Positions 1 through 11,015 are shown, counted from the stretch's first letter. The stretch: 64,000 nucleotides of DNA from Acestrorhynchus altus (GCA_034509495.1 CM067515.1:11873103-11937102); one strand, 5' to 3'. The notes: generated from the letters alone by a model not told the origin. A program made the numbers and translations.

Positions 1-126
1 ACATTACAAAATTTGAGGGTGAGTGAAAAACTAAGATGCATGTCCTTCACAGTTGTAAAACAGATGCATACAAAATAACAAAAAATAAAGATAGAACCTA
101 TATGTAATATAAATAGACTATACATA

Positions 127-614
127 CAGTACAGGGCAAAAGTTTGGACACACCTTCTCATTCTCAGTTTTCTGTATTTTCATGACTATTTACATTACAG
201 ATTCTCACTGAAGGCATCAAAACTATGACTGAACACATGTGGAGTTATATACTTAACATAAAAGGTGAAATAAAAAAAATGATAACTGAAAACATGTTTT
301 ATATTCTAGTTTCTTCAAAATAGCCACCCTTTGCACTGATTACTGCTTTGCACACTCTTGGCATTCTCTCAATGAGCCACCTCTGTGAACTCCTTCAAGA
401 CTGTTGGAAAACCATTTTAGGTGACTACCTCTTGAAGTTCATTGAGAGAATTCCAAGAGTGTGCAAAGCAGTAATCAGTGCAAAGGGTGGCTATTTTGAA
501 GAAACTAGAATATAAACATGTTTTCAGATACACAGAGAATCTACAATGTAAATAGTCATAAAAATACAGAAAAGTGAGAATGAGAAGGTGTGTCCAAACC
601 TTTGGCCTGTACTG
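127..614. mobile_element. Foldback (palindromic) Tc1-like element remnant
   Basis: The segment is a nearly complete inverted repeat. It begins CAGTACAGGGCAAAAG and ends with the complementary CTTTGGCCTGTACTG after small changes, and TA lies outside both ends (125-126 and 615-616), as expected of Tc1/mariner target duplication. The inner arms (about 288-374 and 440-527) are almost identical in inverted orientation and flank a loop of about 65 bp. The left arm has about 80 bp (around 209-288) that the right arm lacks. Read on the minus strand, the inner left arm resembles the end of a Tc1 transposase (residues like RVCKAV and AKGGYFEET). The element is therefore probably two 3' halves of a Tc1 element fused head to head. 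The family assignment is from memory. Confidence 0.75.
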
Positions 615-779
615 TACATAAACATAGATTATACATACGTTATTGCACTGAAACACAAATTACTGCACGGTAGAAGTACTACAGAAGAAAAAAAAACTAT
701 AAGAAACTACATATAAAATGGTTGCATTATATTTACATGGATAAAGAATTCAATGTAGCTGTAGTGTAAAGTCTTTGGT
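615..779. other. AT-rich spacer, nothing recognised
   Basis: Short AT-rich DNA between the foldback element and the LINE remnant. No coding or repeat signal was recognised here or in bases 1-126. Confidence 0.4.
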
Positions 780-2250
780 GGGTGTAGTGTAAATAAGCAA
801 CTGGTACTACTCCAGTAGTGAGTATAGTGCAGGTGCAGACAGAGTTTATGTGGTGTGATGGTGTGATGAGGCAGGTGAGATGGGTTGTGACTGGCAACTG
901 ACTGTTTAGCAGCCTGGTGGACTGGGGGAAGAAGCTGTCTCGGAATCGGCTGGCAAACTTAACGATGATGTCGGAGTTGTGCAGTCATGGGTGTACAGGG
1001 AGTACAAGAGTGGGCTGAGCACATAGGCCTGAGGGACAACGGTGTTGAGTGTCAGTGAGGAGGATGTGTTTCTGCCCATCCTCATCACCTGGCGATGGCC
1101 TGATAGGAAGTTTAGGATCCAGCTGCAGAGAGCTGTTCAGACCTAGATCCTGGAGCTTCACGTCAAGCCTTGGGGAAGGATGGTGGAATGATGAACTGTA
1201 GTCCATGAACAGCATTCTTACATATGTGTTCTTCTTGTCCAGGTTGGAGAGGGCAGTGTGCAGAGTAAGGGTACTTGCATCGTCAGTGGATTTTATTCTG
1301 CCTGTATGTGATTTGCAGTTGGTCCAGGATGGTAGGCAGTGAGGAGCAGATGAAGTCTCTGACCAGCCTTTCAAAGCACTTGGTTATGACAGAGGTCAGA
1401 AAAACCAGGCACCAGTCATTTAAGCGACTGATGCTGGCCGGTTTTAGAACAGGGTCGATGGTGGCCAGTTTGAAGCATGCTGGCATGACTGAGAGGGAGA
1501 GAGAGGTGTTGCAAATTTCTGTGAAGACTCTGCTAATTGATCTGCACATGCATTAAGCACACGCCACAGAACACGATTTGGGCCAGTGGTTTTGCGAGTG
1601 TTGTCACACTTAAAGGACCTGCGCACTTCAGCTACAGAGGGCGGGTTGGACTCAGCAGTGGACATGGCTCTCTGCCACGCTGCAATTTACTTCTAAACAA
1701 GCATTAAAGGAGTTTGGCTCATCTGGAAATGTTGCACTGGTGCTGCTCAGGGAGTGAGAGTTCCCCAGAAAGTCCTTGATTGTGTTTAACTCTGCCACAT
1801 GCTTCTGACACTGATGTCGTCAAACTGTGCTTCCACTTGTGGAGTGGAAGCTGTGGAGAGCATAGCTTTTGTATACTCCTTTGTAGTCCCAGGCTAAACA
1901 GCAGTGGTATGTGCATGTAGAGATGAACTTCACAGTTTAACCATTGCTTCTGATTGGGGAAAACATGAACTGTCTTTGTGGGCACAACATTATCTATGCA
2001 CTTTCTGATGAATCCAGTGACTGAATCAGCATACTCATCAATGCTGTTAGACAAATCACTGAACACCTCCTAGTTCTTGTGATCAAAACAGTCTTGGAGC
2101 ACAGATTCTGATTGGTCCAACTAGCAGAGAACCTCCTTGATGGTGGGCAGCTCCCATTTCAGTTTCAGCCTGTTGGTGGGCAGGAACAAGATTGGGGACG
2201 ATTTTATTTGCCAAACAGAGGTTCGAGGAGGGCTTTCTACACCTCCAAGA
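780..2250 (-). pseudogene. Degenerate LINE reverse transcriptase (Rex1/Jockey-like)
   Basis: Reading 2100 down to 900 on the minus strand, several broken frames carry successive pieces of a non-LTR retrotransposon reverse transcriptase. These are a TRKTTGPNRV-like segment with ACADQLA (about 1450-1665), LSLSVMPACFKLATI and TSVITKCFERLV (1283-1549), TLHTALSNLDKKNTYVRMLFMDYSS (about 1190-1290) and SSSLTLNT with VLSPLLYSLYTHDC (906-1088). The order is right for fingers and palm, but stops and frameshifts separate the pieces. After THDC the frame runs into sequence that looks like element 3' UTR, so the YADD region appears deleted. The frame at 1719-2066 may be the region just upstream of the reverse transcriptase. 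It is not expected to be functional. The clade name is inferred. Confidence 0.7.
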
Positions 2251-2604
2251 AGGTGGTACTGCAGTGGTCCATCATTTTTCTCATAATGCATGTGACGTGT
2301 TTAAAACATTTTGGAGCAACTTTCTTCAGGTTAGCTTTATGAAGCTCTGTCTATCCATTCACCAAATCTATATTCTTTGAAGATGTGTGTATGAGACAGC
2401 AAGAAAAAAAAAAAACATCATTCTTTAAAGTGTTTAAACGTGTGTGTGCGTGCGTGTTCGTGCGCGTGCGCGTGCGTACATTGCACTGCAGTACCATGAA
2501 GATCCGTCTCCAACACCAGGCAACAATGGCTTCCTCAGCTGTGGAATTCTGATGGCTTTTCATTATCTGAGTACTTTGCAGTGAGGATTAAGCAGAAGGG
2601 CAGA

Positions 2605-2608
<4 letters not shown>
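2251..2608. repeat. Spacer with alternating GT/GC tract
   Basis: Mostly unremarkable spacer. Around 2440-2477 there is an alternating purine-pyrimidine run of GTGTGTGCGTGCG type with CG steps, a composition known to favour left-handed DNA. Confidence 0.45.
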
Positions 2609-2669
<61 letters not shown>

Positions 2670-2748
2670 TTTGGGAGGATTAGAGAGAGGGGCAGATTAG
2701 ACCTATACAATCCCACAATCCTGCTCTGCTAAGTCACCGTGGAAGACA

Positions 2749-2780
<32 letters not shown>
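2609..2780. repeat. Paired (TG)n and (CA)n microsatellites
   Basis: (TG)n runs at 2609-2667 and (CA)n at about 2752-2780. The two sit in opposite phase about 85 bp apart, and the GGGCAGATTAG flank occurs both before the TG tract and after it. Confidence 0.9.
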
Positions 2781-2783
<3 letters not shown>

Positions 2784-3330
2784 CAGAGACAGCTGCTTTC
2801 TCAATCACCAAGAGAAATTCCCGGGAAAATACTAAATCTTCCCACATTAGGAACAGTTACAGTTACAGTGATAAAACAGCCCTTATTAATATAGCACCCT
2901 GAAGTAAAGAATATAAATCAATAATATGAATCAAAAGATCTTAACATCTCTGTAGTTTTCAAAGGTGGATAATCAGGTCCAGAAATGAAAAATCTGCTTC
3001 AGAATTTTGTTCCGAGTGCCTGTGCGGCTCTGCTGTTCAGCTAAAATAGAAAATATGGAGTCTTAGAACAGATTAATTAAAGATGAGGAGAAATCTCATG
3101 TCATATTGTGTCTGATGCCATTGCTTTTCAGCATTTTGAGGAAAGACATTTGTGACAAAGTTCATCTCTAAATAAAATGTAAGTTATGTCACAAATAATT
3201 TGACCAATAAAATTCTTCTCTGGGCAGTCACTAATTCAAAGCTCATTACTTGACCACAGATCACAGTACCACTTGGGAGAGGTAATAACTGCTACAAAAT
3301 TGCTAAATGGATACTATATTATCCAATTAG
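2781..3330. other. Unannotated AT-rich spacer
   Basis: No coding potential, no obvious tandem repeat and no recognised transposon end. Confidence 0.4.
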
Positions 3331-3545
3331 ACTGTTGTGGTATCCTACGAGTTGCTAAGGTATGCCAAGGGGTTGCTAGTTGGTTGCTGTGATATCCCAA
3401 GTGGTTGCTATGATGTTGCTAATGGATGCTAGATGGGTGCTCCAGTGTGGCAAGGTGATTACTATGGTATGGCATGGACAGTTGACATGATGTTACTAAG
3501 TGGTTGCTAGGCAGTTGCTATGATATGTCAGGTATTTGCTGCGAT
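3331..3545. repeat. Degenerate minisatellite of GGTTGCTATGRT units
   Basis: Repeated, diverged units of the form (A/G)GTGGTTGCTATGATGTTGCTAA recur with spacing of about 15-35 bp. Inverted relatives (CCATAGCAACCAACTTG, CCATAGTAACCACAC) are seen at about 4108-4146, so the family flanks the TA-rich hairpin region on both sides. Confidence 0.6.
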
Positions 3546-3547
3546 GT

Positions 3548-3679
3548 ATCATTTTTAAGGTGTTGGACATTGGATGGTATTGTACCTGATGTGGACAGTT
3601 ATTATGGGTGTTTATCATTTTTAAGGTGTTGGACATTGGATGGTATTGTACCTGATGTGGACAGGTATTATGGGTTATT
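3548..3679. repeat. Two tandem copies of a 66-bp unit
   Basis: The stretch from ATCATTTTTAAGGTG through GTGGACAG and on to TATTATGGG is present at 3548-3613 and again at 3614-3679 with very few differences. It lies directly upstream of the Tc1 transposase remnant. Confidence 0.85.
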
Positions 3680-3875
3680 ATGGGTGACATACCAGAGTTC
3701 AAAAGAGGACAAATTGTTGGTGCACGTCTTGCTGGCGCATCTGTGACCAACACAGCAAGTCTTTGTGATGTATCAAGAGCCACAGTATCCAGGGTAATGT
3801 CAGTATACCACCAAGAAGGATGAACCACATCCAACAGTATTAACTGTGGACACAAGAGGAAGCTGTCTGAAAGGG
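3680..3875 (+). pseudogene. Tc1-like transposase, N-terminal fragment
   Basis: The plus strand translates to a segment starting near MGDIPEFKRGQIVGARLAG and continuing to SLCDVSRATVSRVMS. This looks like the paired-like helix-turn-helix DNA-binding domain at the start of Tc1-family transposases. A stop follows shortly after, and the sequence then runs into a (TA)n tract with no catalytic domain. This is a truncated, non-functional remnant. No terminal inverted repeat was found for it. Confidence 0.65.
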
Positions 3876-3886
3876 ATGTTTGGGTG

Positions 3887-3888
<2 letters not shown>

Positions 3889-3950
<62 letters not shown>

Positions 3951-3958
3951 ATATATAT
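3889..3958. repeat. (TA)n tract
   Basis: Pure (TA)n to about 3938, a short (GT)n, then TATATA. The apparent ORFs over it are low-complexity artefacts. Confidence 0.9.
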
Positions 3959-3959
3959 A

Positions 3960-4067
3960 TAAGATGGAATTTGCAAAATGTGTATATTGTTATTGTGTAT
4001 ATTGTATATTGTTGTATTTATATATATACATTTGGAACAATATACACATTTTGCAAATTCCATCTTA
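3960..4067. repeat. Perfect 32-bp inverted repeat (hairpin)
   Basis: Bases 3960-3991 are the exact reverse complement of 4036-4067. The arm begins TAAGATGGAATTTGCAAAAT. The 44-bp loop is AT-rich. Nothing in the sequence decides between a miniature transposon, a small RNA precursor and a recombination product. Confidence 0.9.
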
Positions 4068-4574
4068 CTCATTTTATATCTCATCCATGCCTGCCCAGGA
4101 TCATCTACCATAGCAACCAACTTGCATACCATAGTAACCACACAGCAAGGGAGGAATGCCTGCAGGACAGGATGCTAATCCATTGCAGGTATCTCATCCA
4201 TGATTTCTATAAATAACAGTAATTACCAGACCGAATCTAGTGACTGAATCACCTGTCAGGTTCCTAAAGCTTTACTGAAACATTATAGGTTTTAACTATA
4301 ATGCACCTTTTAGCTAAATTTACTACAGGAATCTCTAAACCTCAGCAATCATTTTAAACATTTACTCTTTTAAACTTTTTTTTAAATTAACTTTTATAAT
4401 TCCATACCAATAGCATGATCAGAAATATATTTACTGAGAAAAATGTTGATGTGTTCAATACTTATTTTCTTGCTTTATCAGACATATCAGTGTAGAGAAC
4501 AATGGCGTCTACATGACTTTCCCTTTAAGCCCAGGTCTGTTATTCAGGTATTAATACTAATGTAACCTATTGTG
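4068..4574. other. Spacer with inverted minisatellite relics
   Basis: 4105-4146 holds inverted copies of the 3.3-3.5 kb minisatellite. The rest is AT-rich with no recognised feature. Confidence 0.4.
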
Positions 4575-5690
4575 TTACTTTTCAATCACACTGAGCTCAA
4601 CTGTAAGAAACCTTGGGGTTATATTTGACTCCGACCTTGCATTTGACAGCCACATTAGTAACGTAGTAAAGACGTGATTCTTCCATCTACGCAATATTAC
4701 TAAATTGCATAAATCACTCTCACACAAGCATGCAGAGATACTGGTGCATGCATTCATCACATCTAGACTAGATTATTGTAATGGCCTTCTAGCTGGTAGT
4801 TCAGGGAAATCACTACAGAGGCTACAATCCGTACAAAATGCTGCTGCGAGGGTTCTCACCGGAACTCGGAAATTTGACCACATTAGTCCGGTTCTTTCAT
4901 CCCTCCATTGGCTTCCCATTAAATTTAGAATAGACTACAAAATATTGCTCCTAACGTACAAGTCACTAAATGGCTTTGCTCCCCAGTACCTAAAAGACCT
5001 CTTAATACCCTACAACCCGTCACGCAGACTGCGTTCTGAGGACGCAGACCTATTGACCGTCGAAGAACACTGTTGGGGGACGAGCCTTCTCTTTTAAAGC
5101 CCCCCAGCTCTGGAACAGCCTTCCTCCTACTGTTCGGGACTCAGACACTCTCTCCATCTTTAAATCACGCCTGAAAACATTTCTCTTTACGCAGGCTTTT
5201 CATTAACACTTCTAAGGGGGCACTAATATTTCTCCCTCTCTTCCCCCCATGTCCTGAGCTGCCCTGGACACCAGCGGATACCGGTCCACTCATCCACTTC
5301 CTACTACCAACTTCCAGACCCGACTATGCCACCTGCATGGATCTCATTATTCACTATTCATTCATTCATACCTGTATCATTACTATTAGCACATCTTTAT
5401 TTATCCTCCCTCCATTTTTATTTTATTTTTTTTCACTTCATTTTATTTCCATTTTCCATCACAATGTACTGTGGCATTGTTATGTCGACCAGAGGAGGAT
5501 GGGTTCCTCTCTTGAGCCTTGGTTCCTCTCAAGGTTTCTTCCTCCTAAACTGAGGGAGTTTTTCCTTGCCACTGTTTGCCTACTGGCTGCTCATTTGAGG
5601 CTTGGACCCGGATCCTTGTAAAGCTGCTTTGTGACAACTTGCTGTTGTAAAAAGCGCTATATAAATAAAATTTGATTTGAATTTGATTAC
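4575..5690 (+). mobile_element. 5'-truncated L2-clade LINE (RT C-terminus and 3' UTR)
   Basis: The plus strand first encodes a NLGVIFDSDLAF-type motif (about 4605). After one stop, the 130-codon frame 4705-5097 follows with SRLDYCNGLLAG, LQSVQNAAARVLTG, HWLPIKFRIDYKILLLTYKS and a RRLRS end, the order seen at the C-terminal end of L2-clade reverse transcriptases. A 3' UTR follows with GGTTTCTTCCTCCTAAACTG and the tail AGCGCTATATAAATAAA plus short TTTGA repeats ending near 5688. The same 3' tail occurs on the minus strand at 51.7 kb. The endonuclease and most of the reverse transcriptase are missing, so this is a typical dead 5'-truncated insertion. Confidence 0.85.
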
Positions 5691-6180
5691 TTGGTAAGAA
5701 AATTACAGGTGAAAATTTCAATCCTTAATATAAAAATATGTTGGCAGCAGATTTTCTCAGGTCATCTGATGAATTGAGTAACACAGTTTGACAACCACTG
5801 ACCTACAGTCTCTAACTTTCCACCAGTAACGTGGACCTACAAAAAAGGGGTTTCTGATAAAGTGGTTGATAATTATGAGTAAAGTTATACTCTTTTGAAT
5901 GGTTTTAGCCTTGGAACCTCACCATGGCTTGCTTTGTTGCACCACACAGCATGTTCCTGACACCTGTAATTTAATCCTGGCTGCTTCCCCTTTTGCTTTC
6001 GTCAATCATAAGATGACAGATTGTGATCTATTCCAGTCTTCCGTCTGGAACATTTTGCGAAGCAGTCAGAATGCAAGCTGTAACACACTGGATAACAATG
6101 GCCTGTGTTATAAATATGAAATAGATATAATTTTTTTGGGTTAGGTTCACTAGGTGTATGCAGACTATAGGTAAACTATA
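5691..6180. other. Unannotated spacer
   Basis: Nothing recognised. The plus-strand ORF at 5899-6144 has no identifiable motif and no supporting context. Confidence 0.35.
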
Positions 6181-6655
6181 TGGACATTGTATATGGACAA
6201 GTGTTGGGACACCAGCTCAATCATTGTTTCTTCTGAAATCAAGGCTATTAAAATGAGTTTATTCTGCTTTTGTTGGAGTCTCTACTGTTCACGGAAGGCT
6301 TTCTACTACATTTTGGAGTATTGCTGGGAGAATTAGTTTGCATTTAGCCACAAGAGCATTAGTGAATTCAGGATGTTGGATGATCACAATGCCACCTCAC
6401 CCCCACCTACCCAATTCATTCCTCTCAAAAGTACTAGAAGGAGCACCATCATTACAGACAAAACAGTTCCACTGCTCCACAGCTCCACACCCCTCTAGCC
6501 TCTGGCATTAGGCTGGAGTCATTAGGTTCATGTTTATCTCCTCCAGAATGTCCTGTTTGCAACTGGCAATACTCCTCTACAGGGAAGAAACAAGGTGTGT
6601 GCATTTGCACATCTGTATCAGCAATGGTGGAATGTAACGTAGCCATATAATGTGT
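6181..6655 (+). mobile_element. MITE family A, copy 1
   Basis: Begins TATATGGACAAGTGTTGGGACACC, shown here only for its first bases (TATATGGACAAGTG), and continues through landmarks shared with the copies at 35.3, 38.7, 43.8 and 62.7 kb: CAGTTCCACTGCTCCACAG, ACCCCTCTAGCC, GTTCATGTTTATCTSCTCC and GCATTTGCACATCTGTATC. The right end runs into a (TG)n tract. It has no coding capacity. The similarity to a fish Tc1-type non-autonomous family is recalled. Confidence 0.7.
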
Positions 6656-6658
6656 GTG

Positions 6659-6693
<35 letters not shown>

Positions 6694-6725
6694 GTGTTTG
6701 CGTGTGTGTGTCTGTGTGTGTCTGT
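6651..6725. repeat. Interrupted (TG)n
   Basis: TG repeat with TTTG, CGTG and CTGTG interruptions. The overlapping 220-codon ORF reads a cysteine-valine polymer and is not a gene. Confidence 0.9.
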
Positions 6726-7213
6726 GTTGGTTGTGCAGTGTACTCAGTTTGAACATTAGCTGTGTGTTTACAAATACCTCGTTCCTTTACTTTCTGTTTA
6801 CTTTCTCTCAAGCACTCCTTCACAAGGCGCAGACATCAAAGAGTGATACACACACACACACTCTTGCACATACCCTCTCACTGAGCCCAGGATCAGGTGT
6901 ATGTAAATCACTCAGACACTCTTTCTTCTGTCTGTCGCACCCTCTTCTCCTTTCTTCACCCTTCTTTCTAGTCTTGCTTTCTTTCTCTCTCTCTCTCTCG
7001 TTTCTGTTTCCTCGTCCTCCGGCAGAGTGCTCCGGGGACACTGAATATAGTCTGTCCCACCTGACACTGTCTTTCAACCACTCTTGTTCTTTATGCTACA
7101 GAATAAACATTCATGGGAGTTCTTCTTCTCTTCTGTCTTTCCTTTCTTTTTTATCTCCACCGAGTGCCTCTTCTGACACTCTAAGGTGTTGGTTGATCAC
7201 ATACATATGGCAC

Positions 7214-7214
<1 letters not shown>
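6726..7214. other. Pyrimidine-rich spacer
   Basis: Short CA and CT tracts around 6848-6862 and 6980-7000. No gene seen. Confidence 0.4.

Positions 7215-7280
<66 letters not shown>
7215..7280. repeat. (TG)33 microsatellite
   Basis: Uninterrupted TG repeat. Confidence 0.95.
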
Positions 7281-7284
<4 letters not shown>

Positions 7285-7399
7285 CAAAGTGTTCTTTACT
7301 GTATCTATGTGAGGACCAGGTACCTCAGAATGACAGTACTATAAGAAAAATAGCTCAGAGGTGACAGTTACAACACAGAAAATAAAAGAACAAAAAAGT

Positions 7400-7919
7400 T
7401 CAGCATTCAGATACTGAGGTTAAGTGTAAGGTTATGTTTAGGTTAGGTTTAACATTCAATTTATTATGGTAAAGTTAGGGTTATTAGAGTTTAGGGTTAT
7501 TTAGAGTTAGTAGAGTTTACGTTAAATTTAGGATCAGTAGGATTAGGTTGTGGAGGCTACATTAGGGTTAATAATGGGTTAGTTAGGTTTAGGTTAAGTT
7601 AAGATTAGGGATTATTATATTTAGGCTTTAGGTTAAATTTAGGAGTAGTAGGGATTAGGTTAGTGTTAGAAATGAAGATAGTAGGGATTATGTTAGGGTT
7701 AAGATTGGGGTTATTAGGGTTTAGGTTAGTATTAAGATTATGGTTAGTAGTGTTTTGATTAGAGTTAGGATTAGAGTTAGGGGGTTTAGATTAGGGTTAA
7801 GATTAGAGTTAGTATATTTAGGTAAGGGTTAAGATTAGAGCTTGATGTAAGTGTAAGGCATAACAATGATTTTATATGCATATATAGAACTTAGACTGTG
7901 TCCCTGTGTCCTCATGAAA

Positions 7920-7981
<62 letters not shown>

Positions 7982-8076
7982 GACCCAGTGTCCATACCCA
8001 AGGGTAAATGAGGTTACCATTATTTAGTTACCTGTAATTACTCTCTTTAGTTAATTGCAAGGGACTTCTTTGCTCT

Positions 8077-8119
<43 letters not shown>

Positions 8120-8370
8120 GGTCAGGACACAGGTTATATACTTAAAGTTCTATGTATATGCATATAAAATCATTGTCCATATCTACAGCCAACCTAAATA
8201 TACTGACTCAATCTGCCTAATCTAAACCTAATAATCTAATGCAACCTAATAAAAAAAACTCACTATCCCTAATCTAAAACCTAACCTAAACACTAATAAC
8301 CATAATCTTAACCCTAATTAAAGTTCATCAAACCCATGACCAAAACTCACACACATGACAAGCCTAACCC
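7400..8370. repeat. Large inverted repeat with GGTTAG-like arms and mirrored TG/CA tracts
   Basis: 7430-7850 is a degenerate array of TTAGGTTTAGG/GGGTTATTAG-type units. Its reverse complement (CTAACC/CCTAAA) occupies about 8195-8335. Clear arm matches are AAGATTATGGTTAGTAGTG (near 7733) with its inverse near 8305, GTATATTTAGG (near 7813) with its inverse near 8195, and TGATTTTATATGCATAT (near 7868) with its inverse near 8160. A (TG)n tract (7921-7979) follows the left arm and a (CA)n tract (about 8082-8117) precedes the right arm in mirror position. About 100 bp of unique sequence separates them. The units resemble telomere repeats only loosely. Confidence 0.75.
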
Positions 8371-8616
8371 TCAATATGTGCCTGTCCCTGTGTGGGGGTG
8401 AGTGTTTGTCCACTCAGACATGATTGACATAGGCTTTGTACATGTGCACCAGCTATTTATTCTGAGCTGTGGAGTTAACAGTCTGATAATAGACACCAGC
8501 TCAGTGACAATGAGTTGAAGTACTAGACACAGCCATGTTTTAACTGATTGGAAGTCCAGTTGTTCTACATCTACTCTATTAGTAGGCTAATCAGACTGCT
8601 CCCAGACTGCACATCA

Positions 8617-8620
<4 letters not shown>
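8371..8620. other. Spacer, nothing recognised
   Basis: No coding or repeat signal recognised. Confidence 0.3.

Positions 8621-8685
<65 letters not shown>
8621..8685. repeat. (TA)n tract
   Basis: About 30 TA units, followed by AT-rich sequence with ATAATAATAATA. Confidence 0.95.
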
Positions 8686-8690
<5 letters not shown>

Positions 8691-10020
8691 TAAATTATAA
8701 TATATATGTAATAATAATAATAACAAGTAAACAATTCAATTAAACAACAATTAAATATTTTTTCATGTCAGCACTCACTAAGTGTATTGTGGCAGAGTTT
8801 TTCATTTTATTTTGCTTTCCAGTAGCTCTATGTGTTTCACTAAACTGAAGCTCCCTTGCCTGAATATGATTCGCCTCTGCATATACAGACATTATCTTCC
8901 TGCTCAATGCAGAAATATGATGCCTTCTGCTTTCCCTCATTAATTTCCATCGTAAATCCCTGTTTCAGCGCTCCATTGAGAATGCCTGTTTATAGGTAAC
9001 CATGAACAAGCTTCAGCTGGGTTCAACCTACTCAGAGTTGAGAGAAGTAGCCCTGGTGTGTCCTAGTCTGTCTCTGTACAACTTTTTCCTTTGTTTCAGT
9101 GCTTCAAGTCTGACTACTGTGTTCTGGAGCTCATGTGCTGTGCCTGTTCAATTGCTAGCGTCTATTTGGTTTTATTTGGTTTAGTCTCTAGTGTGTTTGG
9201 TTTTGGGTGCAGTTACTATTTTGGGTTTGTATTTTGGTTTTCATTGTTAAAATTATTCTGCATTTACATCTGACTCCTGTTCCTAGTGAACTGGGATGCA
9301 CACAAACCTACCACTAAACATACAAGATCTGGATCCTATCCCTGATTTGCACTGAACTACAATTATTGTATCTGAGCCTAGTCATTTTACTAGTAAAATC
9401 AGATGAGATGCATATTTGGACACATCTGATCTGTTGGCTGTATGAGAAACTGTAAATTAATCAGAAGTACTATTGACTAACAACTATAGTCTAATTATTG
9501 GCTAAATAAAACTATATTTAATTTATTACACTATAGCCTTCATACACATTAAGCCATATGTGCACTTGCATTTAGATATGCACAGATGCATAAGTTCTTG
9601 GTCCTGTCCCAGTGTCCCAAATCGTTTCTCCATTATGATGGTCCTGTAACCTTTTCTTCTGAACTGCCGTTTGGGTGGTGGCGGGGGTGTGTGGAGGAAA
9701 CAATGTGGCGCCTTCTCACTTTAGGTGCAGGTGAATACATCTACAGATCAAACACTTGGCAAGATAAAATCTCCAAGCAGGACTGCTATGGTTTTTTGTC
9801 AGCACATGCATTGAATATCATTCCCATACAAATGAAGTACATTTGCTGGATTTGTCTTCTATCAAAATTGTTTATTATTGGTCCATGGAGAGATTTTCCT
9901 TGATCCCAAGCTAAAATTTTCCACAGACTTATAGTGCAAACTTCAGTTATGCAAGGTGACATGAGAATGGACACTAGGTTGAGAGTCTGATGTTGCTGGG
10001 GTTTTGCAGTTCAGACACTG
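8686..10020. other. Gene-free spacer
   Basis: Only short ORFs without motifs. No microsatellite longer than a few units. Nothing recognised. Confidence 0.4.
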
Positions 10021-10290
10021 CAATTCTCTCCTCTTTCCCTAACTACTGCGTGGCCTAATACACATCCATTGGGCTGTCAAGGCATTAGCAACTGTTTGAT
10101 TGGCACTGGTGTTTCATTTGCAAAGTTGTGATTGCACTCATCACTTTCTCTTTGATCTAGAAAGATTGAATTACACAGGTCACGTAATCAGAAGCTGGAA
10201 TTTACTGCATTTCTAACCTTCAGCACTCCAGGGAATTACCATGTAATTGCCTAAAGTATTCTCAAATGATAAAGGAACTTGAAAATGTGA
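10021..10290. other. Candidate conserved non-coding block
   Basis: Complex, non-repetitive sequence between repetitive stretches. It includes TTTGATCTAGAAAG, where CTTTGATC fits a TCF/LEF site, and ATTACCATGTAATTG. Conservation cannot be assessed from one genome. Confidence 0.2.
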
Positions 10291-10976
10291 CATGAAACGT
10301 GCTATTCTAGGGTGATGGTACATCCGATTTTCTACAGGGGAAGCCACCACATCTGTTAAAAAATAATAGGCCTTAGTCTTCATGTACCTGTATCTACATT
10401 AACCAGTGGTCCAGACTGCTTCATAGCTGAAAGTGTACAGCCTAAGCACAATATAAATAAACACACATCAGTTTGACAGTATGATGGATACCAGTGTTTC
10501 CTCAGTGTCCTCTTTTTTGAAAAATATGGCTACCCCAGCTAATCAGATCCAGCAATTAGAACATAAAGCTATTGAATTAAACTATATATCAATTAGACCT
10601 CCATTGAAACTGCATATTATCTTTAAGTATGGAATAACTTTGTATTTGAGCTAGTCACACACTAACCAGACCTATCTAATAAACAGATTCCAATCTGATC
10701 TTAGCATAAATCGCATATGGCATGAGCTAAATTCCAGACTATGTCATAGACCCAGTGATTAACTCTGGGCACGATTACTCTGATCTCTACACTAATCAGG
10801 CATCTCAAACAATTTAGTCTAAGTGTACATTTTAGTCTGTGTGGCTAAATACTGACATCTGAACAGTTCATGCTCAAGTAGGTAATGGGTGATTAATGAA
10901 TACTATTATGGGCTAGCTTTATAATACCTCTGTTTTTAGTAGACTAATCCCAGACTATAGCATGAACCATTGGACC

Positions 10977-10980
<4 letters not shown>
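10291..10980. other. Spacer with diffuse AT-rich repeats
   Basis: Repeated CTAATCAGAC/CCAGACTA-like words suggest an old dispersed repeat. No ends found. Confidence 0.3.

Positions 10981-11015
<35 letters not shown>

Noticed and set aside
6650..7312. 220-codon plus-strand ORF
   Set aside because: It starts and ends in (TG)n translated as cysteine-valine polymer and is pyrimidine-rich between. No domain and no gene context.
7430..7860. Interstitial telomere repeat or chromosome fusion scar
   Set aside because: Units are variable (GGTTAG, TTTAGG, TTAGAG) with no run of exact TTAGGG repeats, and the array occurs as an inverted pair, which fits a dispersed repeat better.
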